Source: Scortum barcoo
Lineage: Eukaryota > Chordata > Actinopteri > Centrarchiformes > Terapontidae
Length of the DNA: 64,000 bases
NCBI GenBank assembly: GCA_023238725.1
Contig: CM041545.1
Location: 15,777,501 to 15,841,500, forward strand
Direction: 5' to 3'
The first letter of the stretch is position 1. The number at the start of each line of letters is the position of its first letter. The translations under genes and the position numbers were made by a program. Of the stretch, positions 27,694 through 41,277 are shown piece by piece. Below the pieces are notes generated by a model. That model worked only from the letters and a program-made list of their open reading frames with translations, made no database searches and was not told the origin of the DNA.

Positions 27694-27755
27694 TGAGTAT
27701 CCACATGCCTCTGTGAGTGTCAAGATGTTATTACTGTAAACATAAGAGCACAAAT
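27694..27755 (-). repeat. Right arm of 62-bp perfect inverted repeat
   Basis: Exact reverse complement of 25201-25262. It is separated from the left arm by 2,431 bp, lies 145 bp before the Tigger remnant, and has no CA array attached. Confidence 0.95.
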
Positions 27756-27900
27756 TCTAGATTGCATCTCCCCACCATCTACGGCCAGCCTCAGAAAAAA
27801 GCTTCAGACGGCCCCTTCAATGGCACAGATAAAATAAACAGAGACTGTAAAGCTAAATCACAAGGATGCTTATTCGTAATTAGTTGCCATTGTCTAGATA

Positions 27901-28611
27901 CAGTAATACATCCAGTTACAGACTGTGACGGAGCTCGTAACTCAAATTACTCATATGTCAAATCAATTTTCCCCATTGAAATGAATTGAAATTGAAGGAA
28001 GAATGTACTTATAAATAACTAATATTGTATAAAAACACAGTACAATAGAATGTTCTGCAATAAACTGGTTTTATTAAGTATAATGCTTCTCCATATTTTC
28101 ATGGATAGATGTCCACTGTTTAGAAATTATATTAACGCCCTTGGCTGGCGTTATAGACTTTATTGACTCCTTCTGCTTCAGTATGGTGCAGATCGTAGAA
28201 GTGCTACACTTGTACTGCTTTGCAAAGTCGACTACATGCACACCTTGGTCATGTTTTTCGATAATTTCTTTCTTTAATTCAATGCACATCATCTGCTTCT
28301 TCTTCTCAGCACTGTCCTTTCGCACTCACTTTCTTCGGACCCATGGTTGAAAAAACCAAGTTTTGCAAAATAACTGAAAGCACAAATGCGACACACACAC
28401 TGTTGCTTCCACTGCAAGCTGGCCGCTTAAAGTGAACGAGTGAGACTCGGGATGCTGGGCGGATGTTGCGGCGTTCACTGTATGGCGTTCGTTGCACCAA
28501 CTAGTGGTGGGGTATCTGAAGCCTGCTCATAACCCTGAATTTTAGCTCTCAACTCAAAGCAACTCTCGAAAAACTTGTTAGTTGGGACACTCGTAAGTCA
28601 AGGTACCACTG
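27901..28611 (-). mobile_element. Tigger/pogo-type DNA transposon remnant
   Basis: The element is bounded by TA on both sides (27899-27900 and 28612-28613), the target duplication of this superfamily. The left end reads CAGTAATACATCCAGTTAC. The right end read inward is CAGTGGTACCTTGACTTACG, so the two ends form imperfect terminal inverted repeats. On the minus strand, two pieces match the N-terminal, CENP-B-like helix-turn-helix region of a Tigger transposase: 'MGPKKVSAKG' and, in another frame, 'KKEIIEKHDQGVHVVDFAKQ' followed by 'STSTICTILKQKE'. The DDE catalytic part is missing, so this 711-bp copy is a deleted, frameshifted, non-autonomous derivative. Confidence 0.85.
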
Positions 28612-31600
28612 TAATTGATTGTGTCTCTTAGTCTCTAACTTGCTAAATTGAAGTGCAATCCTGAATTCCTTTAATAGATTATTTTTGTCCCTATCTTTAC
28701 TGTTTTTATCCCTTCTGCATGTGCACGAAAAAAAATTGATTTTTCTTTTACATATCCATACAGTGCCTTGCTGAAAAAAGCCATGATATCCTTGGAAGGT
28801 GACTTCCTCAGATGGCTTAATTTCTTTGGAAAACGCGTTAAAAAAAAGTCATCATTTGCTCAGTGCTGTCATGTTACTTCATGCACCTGCAAGCTTTGCG
28901 GCACGTGTCAGGTGGAACGTGAAGTGCTGAGGCTCCTCCCTGATTGGCTGCGACTCGGATTGTACCCCACCGGCGCGTCACTCTGGACAGAAGTGTCTGC
29001 CAAATGCATAAATATAAAACTGTTCATTCTTGCATATTTGATTATGTAATTCACAGGCTTGGTCTTCACATTAAAGACGCGCACTTTCTTCACACATTTC
29101 AGCGGCTGACTTTCTGGAAAATGTGGCTTTTATTAACATAGTGGCGCCTTAGCAGAGGGAATTTAGCAGAAAAAAATGTAAGAGGAGGGTTTAAAAGCCT
29201 CAGTGATTCCTCCATCTTTGTGATTCAGTAGACATAAGGTGAGCACGTTTGGGAGCTTGTGGAGGCTTTGTGCACGTGTTTGTGTGTGTGCTCAGACATT
29301 TGTGTGGGTTTGTGTTTACCTTTTGGGAGGGGGGTTTGTGTCTGCTGGCGTAAGTCGGCGCACATGCAGATGTGAGCGTGATCAATCCTGAGGCAGTCAC
29401 TCACTGCTCAATAAGTCACATGGCAAGGCAGGCCCTAATAGACCCTAGCCTAATATCAGCTAATGTCAGAGGGGCTTATAGCTGACTACCTGCTGTTTGA
29501 CTCGGGAGAGCGAGAGCGGGAGAGGTGGATTGGTAGAGGCAGCGATAAGGCTTGAGAAGGAAAATGAATAGGAAAATAAATGAAAAGAGAAAAGGCTAAA
29601 TCAAAAGAGCAAAGCTGAGCAAAACTTGGAGGGCGAGAAAACCAGGAAAGAGTAACTGTGAGAGAAATGCAAAGGAGGAAACACAGTGGTAGTGCACCAA
29701 ATTAGACTTCTTAAAGCGTGCCGGACTGTGAGGCAGTAGTCAGACTTGCCGTGCGGGAGGCCAAATGGATGCAAGGCATAATGTCTGCAGCTTAAAAAAC
29801 AGCTTAAAGTGGAGTTGATATACCAAAGCTCCTTTTATATCTTTATGTACCGTCCTGTGCTAATGTTCCAATCCAATATAGATCCTCACATCAAACAATT
29901 GCCACCCTGTTAAGCTTTGCAGTAAACTGTGTATTGACAGCAAATATGAGTTTTCCTGATGCGGATCAACTGCTTTCTGTTGGCATTTCCTGTGAAAAAA
30001 ATAAGTGTCCTGAGTTTTTAAATACATGTGATACAGCATCTATAGCCAGTCAACCAAAGTAAACAAAGTGTAGCCATTAAGACTTCACACAGTGTGTCGC
30101 AGAAATATATTTCTCTTTAATAATAAAAAGGGAAAGGCATGTGATTGCCATGGTTTTTATTGTTTCAAAACCCAATTTCATTGTTTACAGTGTTACTGAA
30201 CTTCCTATAGTCATGTGAAAAGACCTCCATCCATCATAAGGTAAAAGGAAGTAAAATCATAAATACCCCATTGTCCAGAATGTAGTTCCTTCCTGGACTT
30301 CATTCTGAAAAACAATTATAGGAGAGGGCTCTGGACACAGCGCACCTTTACAACAAGTTGTATTACTCCCCACAGGAAGCAGCGGTGTTTTCTTAAGTGT
30401 TTCCCAAACTGTTGCTGTTCTTCTTTTCTTTCTGTCAGCGTTCGCCACCTGTGGACCTGCTGAAGTCGTTCGACACAGTCTGGTTCGACTTGAGGGCTAA
30501 TTCATCATTAGAACGAAAGTGTATTTGTTATTGATTAAACAGCCTCTTCATTTCTCCACTTAGAGCCTCTGCAATTACACGAAAAATTTGACAGCATACT
30601 TAATTTGTCCTGTGCACGCGCATTTTTGTACAAATCACTCTCAAGCCGCCCTACCTTATGAAATTCTAAAATTCTGTTTGACAAAATTATTCTGCTTTGG
30701 GAGCTCCCTGAAACTAGGACTAGTGCATCTAATTAGCTTAGCCGGTGATGCTGTCATGCGCCCGTGCCGGACTGATAAAATCGCTGCAGCCGGTGAATCA
30801 ATAATAGAGTGGAGGGTGAAAAATGAGAACGTGCGGCATAAAGCATTAAACCCTCAGCCTGAGAATGTGATGGAGTTGCCTCACAGGGGGTAGCAAACAA
30901 TGCCAGGCCTCGCAAAATGGCTTCAGCTGGCTCCCACTTTCACAGAAAGAAAGCTGCATGGTGCAATTTCTAGACGAGGGTTAAATCCTGAATTAGTGGC
31001 TGGGTGTTTTCAGTATTGACCGATGAAGTAGTGCTACAGCAGTGAAGTGCAGGGTGGCAGCACTTGTAATTTTGCATCCCCTCTGGACCACTATCTGTCT
31101 TAACTCTTCGCCTTCCCCATGCCTCTCTCTCCATCACTCCCTGCCCTGCTTTCCCCGAGATTGTTTGCTTATTCTGTAAATTTACCATTCATAAATTATT
31201 CATAAATATCAATTCATAAATAGACGGCGGCTCCGAGCCATTTTCAGTTTTATTCAACTGTATGAAGTTTGCTACACTGAGCATTCAGCCACACTCACCT
31301 CTGCAAGGCCATACGATGGAACGACTAATTAACACTTTTGTGATGTGATTTACAGAGCCTGCCTTTCAAGACTGAAACTACAAAAAAACATCTCCACTTC
31401 AGTTAGTCAAATCACGTTGATAGACAGAATAGCAGATAGCATAATAACATTTAATCACGCCCTCACGTCAGTCACATCAGTCTGTAATTACATTGTGAAA
31501 TAAAAGAACACAAAGCCAGCCTTGCTGTCTCGGACCATTACGGCCGATCAAATAAAGGAAGACAGGACTGATGAAATTTTGTGATGAGGCTCTTAAACAC

Positions 31601-32291
31601 CCTTTGTGTATCTTTTTTTATATATCAAGATGGCAAAAAAAATAAAATAAAAGCAGGCCTCCATAAAGCAGCCTTTCTTGTGGTAGATGAAGGCTGATGG
31701 CTTCTGTGATGGCCGCGCGGAGCTTGTACACAAAGATAACACCCGTGCGCTCGAGTGAACCCATCGAAATAAATACTTGTGCATCAAGGTCCTCTCTCGA
31801 AGTTGCAGAGATAGTTCTTAGGCCGTCACCACGATCTTCAGATTTTAAGCAAAGGACAAAGAAGCTCACCGCTGAATAAAACAGGCACCCAAGGTCTCCC
31901 ACCAAGTTCCAGGGCTTAGAAGTAGCTTTGAAACTTGGATAGGAGACCTTGATGCTTGAAAAGCCTGGTGGTTTATTCCATTTTCTCTATCAAAAGATGG
32001 AAAGCAAATTATTTGCTGTGTCTTTTGACTGCCTGTTAAGCCGAGCTCTTTTTTTTTTTTTTTTGTTTTGTTTTGGTCAAAACAGAAAATGGTCAAACTG
32101 TTCTGCCACTTGATTGTTGTGCCAAGTGCGGACAGATAATCTTCCGTTGTACTCTGTTGTCGTCTATCAAATTCTCGGGAAGTGCTGCTCTGCTCTTCAC
32201 AGCGATGGCATGAGAGTCTGTCAGGAACTGAGTCCTTAACTGCCGGTTAGGCTTCCTCGTCACACCGCGCTGTCTGCCTATGTGTGAGTGA

Positions 32292-32367
32292 AGATGAGAA
32301 AGAGGGAGACAGAGAGACAGAGGAAGACAGACAGATAGACAGACAGAGAAAGAGAGACAGAGAAAAA
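32292..32367. repeat. GA/GACA-rich simple repeat
   Basis: Purine-rich tract of GAGA and GACA units on the plus strand, imperfect throughout. Confidence 0.75.
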
Positions 32368-32879
32368 GTTTGTTAGGATGGATAGAGACAAATGAGGGGT
32401 TTAGAGAAGGAGAGAAAGTGCAAGCAGAATAATAAAAAGTGGAAAAGCAATGGCCCTAATCAGTTCCACAACCAGCTGGCCTGCATGCCCCCTCACTCTG
32501 CATTACCGAGCTTCATCTCTATGGTAATGCTCCCAGCCACCAGAGTTCATTTCCACAATTTCCTAAGGCAGGCCAACAGAGATATCAAGGTACAAAAAAA
32601 AAGGGGGGTCTACACACACTCAAGTTGTATTTCAATTGTATGCAGGACCCAGGGGAATAATAGTGAGGTTGAGTGGTTTGTGAGTGTCTGAAGGCGAGAG
32701 AGAGAGTGACAAAAACAACGGGTTATGTGATATTGTACAACCAGTAACACTTTTCATACCGTTCTACTCGCTGTATCCCTTGAACCGAGGCATATTTTAA
32801 AGCCTAATTTTTCAAACTTTTCTGACTAGGTTTACGCCGCTATATATCTGACAGGCACCACAGTGGCCCTTTATAAATT

Positions 32880-33520
32880 AATCCATTGTCCACTGTGAAG
32901 CGCTCACGTCCACAAACACAAACTCTACAGCGTACTCTCCATCAGAGGCCGTTTCATTGACAGCATCGCCTCCCAAGCCTAATCGATAGCGGCCACGAAA
33001 AGTCACCAGATCTCCTCCTCTCAGCGGAATCATTCATCAACTGAGCCGCGGCCGCAGCTATAACATAACGAGATTGCAACAACTCGAGTCTCAAGGTAAA
33101 CATCTCTGATTGTTTTATTACGCCGCGAATTAGCCTGTTTTTGGATGCTGTCCTTTAATAACTGTTTAATCCATCATCTGGGGCCTGTGCCCCGGGTGAC
33201 ACCAGGCGCTTTATCTTTGTTATGACTCATCCGTCGGGGCCCCACTCGCACCAAGCGTTTATTCAAATAACAGATATTACAGCTATTAAGCATGTTACGT
33301 GCAATTGGATCGGCTACACGCGCCGAGCTCTCATAAATCTTTGATTGTGCCGTCCAACAAATTGGTGGATGGCTCTCAAGGGCAACTGTGGCAACACTTT
33401 CAAAGCAAAAGTGGGGAAATGGCGAGACGAGAGCCGGTTGGATTGATTGATAATGCGGTGGGACGCATTAAATGTTTGATTCAGAGATTATATGACGTAG
33501 TGATATAATTCAGCTAGACT
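32880..33520. promoter_or_regulatory. Candidate conserved enhancer block in intron (inference)
   Basis: About 640 bp without simple repeats or recognisable transposon sequence, GC-richer than its flanks and dense in motifs typical of developmental enhancers. Examples are ATTGATTGATAAT at 33442-33454 (PBX/HOX-like), CTTTGAT at 33339-33345 (TCF/LEF-like), several ATTA cores and TTTATTAC near 33114. No coding frame is evident. Motif hits of this length occur by chance. The call rests on the contrast in composition and would need cross-species alignment. Confidence 0.3.
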
Positions 33521-33965
33521 CTTTAATAATGAATTCAGTCTTCCTCTCCTTCCTCTCTCTTTTATTATTCAAGGTTCGGTTCGCCCAAGTTACAAAACAC
33601 TTTTTCACAGGGACTACTTTTTCCATATAGCTCCAACCCAAAGAGCTATTCACAGCAAGTCTGAAAACATGGGCTGATAAAATAGAAACTGTCTGCATGA
33701 GTAGACACCACTAGAGGTACAGTAAGTAAGAAATGTTTAGGTGAGCCCACCCTTTGAATAATTGAGAAATCTGGGGTGTGCGGTAGCAGCTGGCTATAAA
33801 ATATAAGCAAAATCCAGAAGCATTTTGAGGTATCTGACATCATTAGAGTGTAGAGTGTATTCCACGCTGCCGGTTGGCCTTTGCATGATGCTGGATAACA
33901 AGCACTTGAAGGTTATGTGAACATTGTAGGCTCTGTTTGCCGTTTGACTGCATAGGGACTCTTTC

Positions 33966-33990
33966 TTTTTTTTTTTTTTTTTTTTTTTTT
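33966..33990. repeat. Poly-T tract (25 T)
   Basis: A homopolymer of 25 thymines. The Lys-rich and Phe-rich frames across it are artefacts. Confidence 0.85.
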
Positions 33991-34649
33991 GCGATATATT
34001 TTGTTTTGAACAAGGACCTATTTCTTTTATCTTCGCTCCCTCTTGCCGCACGCCGACGCTTCCCTTTCAAACTCTGTGTAATTATCCCCGTTAGGGATGA
34101 GTCCAAGCAGCGTGGCAGCCGTAGAAATTACAAACATGCTGTGTCATGCTGGATGTCAAATTTTCTGTTGGTTGTTTTCTTGACTCTCTTGTGTACGTGG
34201 AAGGAGAAGATTGGGAGGAGACCGCTGATGAATGTACACCACATGGGCATAACTGGAATTATCTACTTGCAGCTGTGCTGTGGGACATTATAGAAATTAT
34301 CAAAGCTTTGGCAGAATGGTGGAGGGTTTTTTTTGTTGTTTTTTCTTGGAAGATGTAGCAAAAGATGTAGCACTGACATAGTTTTTCTGGTCATTTTGTG
34401 TTTATTTTTAATGTGGAGTCAAATAATTTGCCATATCCAGGGTTCACACTTTTCTTTTGTTTTGTTGTTTTGTCTCCTCCTTCCAGTCACACGTCAAAAA
34501 GCAAAAGCTGGTCAGTTGCAGGCTGGTCCCATAAGAAGAACTTGACCGGAAAATAATTGACATTGCTGACACAAATAGTTTCTTTTGTCAAACCTGAAAG
34601 GTGTTATCTCCGGCTATACATCAGGCAAAAATATTTTCTCTCTCCCTCC

Positions 34650-35090
34650 TGGTCTTCGTGCATCCAGTCTGACAACACTTCAGCTTACCCAGAGTGCTGC
34701 AGCCCTGCTTGTCTTCAGCCTCAATAAAGCCTCCTGCATAACCCCCCCCCTCCTCCTCCTATCTGTGCCGCACTGGCACCCAGTATTTCACCCAGGCTGC
34801 CCACGTACAGTTCAAAACACTGTTGTTATCCAGCGAGTCTACCAAGGGCACAGCACCCCCCGTATCTCCAGATCATGATTCAACCCCACATTCTCGCGCT
34901 CAGCTTCTGCTTCGCCGCCCCTCCCCTCTCTGTGGTAAACTGGCCATCGCTCTGCCCTATCCTGACTCCTCATCCCGCTCCTCTGAGTTTGGACTCTTCT
35001 CCCCCTCTGGCGTCCCAGCAGAGAAGTAATCTTTCTACTTCAGTCACAACTGCAATCACTTCCTATCTGACACGTCCTGAAAGCTCCCTG
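34650..35090 (+). repeat. Decayed LINE ORF2 3' region
   Basis: The plus strand gives, in one frame, 'SSLTTLQLTQSAAALLVFSL' then 'PHWHPV', and in a second frame 'KGTAPPVSPDHDSTPHSRAQ' and 'SSRSSEFGLFSPSGVPAE'. These line up with the C-terminal part of fish LINE ORF2 (L-x-x-L-Q-x-I-Q-N-A-A-A-R-L-V-F, L-H-W-L-P-V, G-T-A-P-P-Y-L, S-S-R-S-x-K-S-x-L-F-S-V-L-A-P). The frame change between the pieces and the lost residues show a pseudogenic copy. Confidence 0.6.
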
Positions 35091-38000
35091 TTCTGTGACC
35101 GGCTGCGCCTCCCGAAGTCCAGCTCCGTGCCCGACACAGCCTGTCACGCACGCGCACACACACATGCACACGCACAGAAGCTAGACATTTCTCTTTCTTG
35201 CCACGGTGTCATGTCATTACCATATGTGCAAGTGTTTATCAGCCGCATGTCACTGCTGAGGGATCAACACTTCTTCAAGTTTAATAATTGAACATTTTTG
35301 CTTCACGCTCTCTGTGCACTAATTTGTCTGCCTGAGCAAAAATGAGAGAACCCTGCAGTCTTTACATAAAGTTTAGTAACATAAACACAGAGAAACCCAG
35401 ACATTCCCGGGCTAATCCTGATACCAGTGGTCTGGCCTTTGGCACAGAGAGAGAGCAGCCTCTAGTGGTGAAATCGTGATTGTGTTTTTTTTTTTTTTAA
35501 CCTTTTGTCCTGCCACTCAGTTAGTTCTATATTCATCATTGAAGGAAGTGCAGACTCTTTGATTTCACACACATCCACGGTGCCATAGCCTCTGCACTCC
35601 AGTTTTATTCTATAAGTGGTCATTAAAGTGCGGCCGTGTGCAGTTCAATGCAGGATCATTTGACGGGATCGCATAAACGGAGCATGACTATTAAAAAGTA
35701 ATAGACTAACATCACGATTTGGATGGGGAAATGTATTTGGCCTTGGCTCACAATGTCTACTATAAGTACATTTTAATAATAAGCAATAGTTGGAGGGTTT
35801 TTATATAAAACCCTTATCATTCTGGTAGCTTAAACCAAAGCCTTATTTCAACCTCAACTGTCAACCAAAGTTGCCTAACTCAAACATAAAAGTTATTTGT
35901 TTGACACTGTATAATTTAATTGATGATTCTTTAGTTTCTCGGTTCTCTGCTGTCATAATTGCAGGGGTTTGGCTATAATTCCTGTAATTTGCAAAAAGAT
36001 CTTAATTGCAATCTTAATTGTCGAGATACGGCGCCATGGAGACATATCGCAGCATGTTTCACAAGGCATTACACACAGACTCAGTTTAATGCTACTGTCA
36101 GCTGTTTACAGGGAAGTAAAGATGATCTTAAACACTGAAATGATCGTCCAGACGTGTCTTTTGTAAGTGTCTATTACTTTTTTTTCCTTGTTCAGCCTTG
36201 ACCCAAGAAGGTTGTACGTGCTCAATTAGCGGCAGAGCCAGAACAGAGGCTCTGATAATCAGAATATAGCCTTTGTAAGCTTGGCACCAAGGATTTGTAT
36301 GTATATTCAGTACTCGTTTCCTTAGGGAATTATGGAGTCTTTGTTAGCGCTTGTATCAGTCCACAAAGGCAGCTTCTACATTAGTGGAAAAGAGCATCCT
36401 ACGTAGCTTACAGTTTGCTGAAACACTTTGGTTTCCTCATTGTTAGGGGAGCTATGCCAACCCAGGAGGTTCAGTCACGATGGATGCACATATAATTCAT
36501 TTTCTGAACTGATGGGTTGGCCGTCCTGCAATCGTTTCCAAAAATTGGATTTCTGAATGCCAGAGTGTGTGGAATAGGCCTACAATGAGTCGCTGGTTTT
36601 TTATCCAACGTGCCCTTTAAATGGTATACCAGTTTTGTAACTATGGTTTCAGCTGTCCAAAGTGTTTAGCCAAGAGCTCATTACTGGTGTTTTTGGTTCC
36701 TGATAGATGTGTTATCCTGTTTGGTGGATGAGTCTTTTTTTTTAAACGACTTGAAGAAAAATGGGACAGAAAAACAATGAAGGAGCCCAGTAGTGGATGT
36801 GATTTTCCAATAGAAGCCACTGTTGAAAAGCACCATTAGCCTGAATTGTTGTCGAATTGAGTCTCGAGGTTGTGGATAATGAACTGAGATGTTGTGGAAT
36901 GTCAGTGTAGTTAAGATGCAGTGAGTATGGTTTAATGTGTCTGATCAGCGCTGCGAGGGGAGGACGAGGTTCCTACACGGCCGAAACAGCACAAGAGCCA
37001 ATTACCTCAGACAGTGTTTAGATAAGTACCACTCAATATCAGTTACACAGTCGCAAACTCAGATAAATATACTCACTCAAACATATGCGTGAATGCACCT
37101 GCACCTGCACACGTGCCGACACAGGCCTTTGAACGCAACGCGGAGAGGCACAAAAACATTTTTCTAAATTGACTTGTAGATAGCTCTCATCTGCGCCCAT
37201 CACCAGAGCTGCCTCTGATTTTCGGAGGAGAGAGCAGGTGTAGCTGTGAGAGCGATCAGGAGATGGAAGGAATAAGGGATGCAGCAAGCAAGAAAGAAAG
37301 CCAGAAAGGGTTACCGCCGGGGACAAGGCTGAACAGTGAACAATAGATACAAATACTGACACTGATGCCTGGTTGTGAAATAAAATGAAAAATATTTGCA
37401 TGTGAGACCTGAGCTTCAGTATACGTTAATAATCAGATCTTTGCTATGTTTGAATTGAAATAGTACACACAGAGGGCAGGGAGAGATGTTGAAAATAAGA
37501 CAAGAGGAGAGTGAGTTAGAGCTTTGATATATATGCATGAACTGGTCCTGAATATTTGCATTCCTCCCACCAGATATAATTTGTAAAGCTTGTGTTTTGG
37601 AGATTCTTATTCAAATGGGAAGAGTTTGCCACTCGTAGACTCGAGTGGGATGGGAGGCCTGTTTGGCCAGGAGGGAGCCCAGTGTCCACTGCCCTAATGA
37701 ACACACACGGGTACTGAATGAAACATGAGTAAATACACAAGTTGGCCAGCTTTGCACCGGCAAGTCCGAACTCAAATGTGTCTCGCTGTATGGGAGGTTG
37801 TTAAGAAAGGTGAGGCTGAGTAGGTGAGTGTGTGAGACCGTGGCTCCAACAATAAGTTAGCTTACTTGGTAAAATAGGGGGCTGGATACCAGGAAAGAGT
37901 ATAAACCAGGAGGCTTTAATATAGAAGAGTCAATGCTGATACTGTTGCTGATTTTCAGCCACTTGTTAGTCCTCATTAGTGGCAATATGTCGACAGAGCT

Positions 38001-40846
38001 CTGATCTGAGATGCTTATGAACGCTAGAACAGATCACAAGAAGCCCACCATTTCATGGAAATGGAGCAGTCTCTTCAGACAAAATGATGGAAGTAGAAAA
38101 ATGAAATGTTCATAAATATGAACGTGTATGTTTTATGTCTGCAAAAGGTGTACTGCAGTGTGTTGGATGCTGTAGATTGTTCAATGGGAAAGCAAACTTT
38201 TCACTGAAGAGGCCCAGTCAAAGAAGACATGTTTATATATCTAATTAATGATATTATAAGGACTGTGTTCAGCTGCAGGGCTTTGGTATATGCTGGCTCA
38301 CTGTCACTTAAATAGAACAAAGCCATCATTAAAGCAGTAGATTGACATTTAGGGAAATACGCTTGTTTGCCTTCTCGTGGGGAGTGAAATGAGAGGATTG
38401 ATACCACTCTCTCATGCCTGATGGGTAAATATGGAGCTACAGACTGCAGCTGGCTGGCCTTGCTAAGCATGATGACGGGAAACGTGAGGAAACAGCGAGC
38501 CTCGCTCTGTCCAACAGTATCAACATCAGTGTCCCAGCACCTCTGCAGCTCATTAATTAACACATTATATCTTGTTTGTTTAATCAGCACAAAAAAAAAA
38601 AAAAAAAAAGTGAACAAACGACAATTTGCTGTTTAACGGGAGGTAATGTGCCAGACTGTTTTTCGGCTTCCCAGCCTCTACCAGTTGCTGTGACAACTGA
38701 ACAGAGCCAAGAAATAGTTGAATTGTTGCTTTCACACTTTTTTTGCAGTTACACTGAAGTGTTTGGCTTAACTAACTTAACTTTTGGCTTAACTAACCAG
38801 CTTACATTAAGCCGAGATCCCATCTAAATCCCCGCCAGAAAGCAAAATGTCTTCCTGTTCCTTTAATGTTACTGCTGTATTAACACCATTGCTTAACTGT
38901 GACAAGTCAAACGCCTGTTGTAAATGTAAAACACAAGCCTTTATATTCATGTTAATGGCGATCATGTCAGAAAGAAAGTGCACTCTGAAATGAAAACTTT
39001 GATAATGTTATCAAATAGTTTGGTTATGCTGTTTTTGACATGATACAGTATGTTATTGGCTAATAGATCACATTTTTTGGATGAGATGTGAAGTTTTGTA
39101 TTTGCATCAGCAGAGTCTCCTGTCATTGAATTATTTTCAAAAATGTGGTGACATGTTCATTTGTCACAACAGGAACGTCACAGGTGTTACTGGTAATATT
39201 AACAATGCCTCTGTTCTAATAGTGTCCCAGTAGGCCATGGCAGTGTGACAGTGAGGCTGCATGCCCAAAACCACGACCCCGTCATGATTTTCTTTTTTTT
39301 TTTTTTTTTTGTTTCAGCCATCATGCATTTTATTATGTACACCTGTGCTTTTACCGCTGTGACATGTCAAAATATCCTCTGTGAAAAAGGACCCATTAGT
39401 GGAAACATGGCGATTGTAAGCAAATTCAGCCAGCGTGTGCAGCAAATGTTCTGTTACATAGCTAACGAACCAACAAGTTTACTTAACTCACAGCAGACAT
39501 TTTGACTTGGAAAGCAGAGGTGTAACTAGTAACTATGAGTAATGATAGCTGCGTTCCATTTCTGTTTCAGTAAGCAGTGTCCTTAGCATGTGTCTGTTCG
39601 TGGAGCACCCAAGCAGAAATGCCATCATTATTACTGTCATTATTTCAACCTGTGTTGAAGTCAAAATGCCTTGAGGAAGACGCACCGAAAGATTCGCTGC
39701 TCGTTAAATTTTAAGCTCGATCAGCCAATCTGGTCAGTTCAGCAAATGTCAATTTGTCGCTCGAGGGTGAGATAAGTTAGGCCATGGTCACCTAACAGGT
39801 AAACCGAATCGCCACCATTATTTTCCCTGAAAGATTAGCAATCATCTTGTAAAGGACATTGCTGTGTTTTGGTCACGATCACCTTTTCTAATGAGCTGTT
39901 CGGCAGAGAAGATGCTCAGACTTGCCTCCTGCCACACAAACGCAAAAAACAAACATGGTCCAAGGAACTGTGGTCTCACCAAAACCACACGCGTCTTCGG
40001 GATTGACACCCTGACTGTTCTGAATTTGCCGTTTCACCACTTAACCTCTGCAAAAAGGGAGAGATGCCACAACAATTTACACTTCCCTCAGATGTTTTTC
40101 CCTCAAGGGTAGAGGACGAAGGAGAAGGTTAAGGACATTTAATGATTGTATTTGCACTGGAAAGACCTGAAGCACTAGTCTTTGCACTTTTTTGAAAATC
40201 CTCCAAATAGCGTTGGTTGTTTTTTTTTGCGATGTATCTGTATACGTCGCCCTCTTATAGTCTATTTCTCGCAACTCTAGAATGTGAACGAGTGGCGGTG
40301 GAAAAGGAACTCCTTGTGAAGTGTCAAGGACGGTCCACATCTGGGCTCGAAAATCCATAAAGCTACATATCGTCTTGGTCTGCACGCCTCCAAAGGTTCC
40401 CTGAGCCTCAGCGTGAAGCCGGCTGATTTAATTTAGCAATCAATATGTTTTCTGTGAGCATAAGCCACGGTAATCTTTTTACAGCACCTCTCCTCTCCTT
40501 CTCTCTCTCTCCGTCTCATCCCATGCCCTTGACTCAATCCTTCCACCCCGCCATTGTAACACTAAGGCTGTGATTGCGTCTAACAGGCTTTGTGGTTAGG
40601 GGAAGCAAAGAGAGCAAAGGAAAGAAAGGAGCAGAATGAAAAATTGATATCAAGAGGAGTGACGGAGGAGCAGGGGCTCTGTGGCACAAGGTCTGTGCTC
40701 TGAGACTTGGGCCCATAAAAGTGGATTATGGCTGCCGCTTGCCATGCTCTCAGAATGCAGCAAGACAACTCATCTTTTTTTTTTTTTTTTGACAGGAAAT
40801 GAACTGCAGCTGCTTTGGTTCTACCACAAAGGTCTATCTACTGTGC

Positions 40847-40870
40847 AAAAAAAAAAAAAAAAAAAAAAAA
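40847..40870. repeat. Poly-A tract (24 A)
   Basis: A homopolymer of 24 adenines about 60 bp downstream of a shorter poly-T tract. Confidence 0.85.
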
Positions 40871-41245
40871 TAGAGCTGAACACACACACTCTCTCTCCAC
40901 TTTTAGGACTACAGCTGTGTGTTTTGCGAGCGATTGGTCCACTGCAATGTAGCATGGAGGTGCAAAATGACCAAAAAATGTGTTAGCAGTAATATTACAT
41001 TCACACATATCAGCTTTGTAGCATTCATTTGTGTGTGTTCTTTGTTACCTCAAACTATAATGCAGCATGGGGGTCTTCTTCTTCTTCTTCTTTTCTCATT
41101 ACCATTCTTTGTTGTACTTATCGTCTCCAGCAGAGAGAAAGAGAGAGATTCCAGGGGGTCCGTCTTATCTTTGGGTGCAGCTCTCTGTTCTGCCCTCAAA
41201 CTGGAGGACACAACAGTTTTTTAGCTTTATTGGGCCGCCAAGCGT

Positions 41246-41277
41246 CACACACACATGCACACACACACACACACACA
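41246..41277. repeat. (CA)n microsatellite
   Basis: CA array with one ATG interruption, about 630 bp before the next astn2 exon. Confidence 0.9.
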
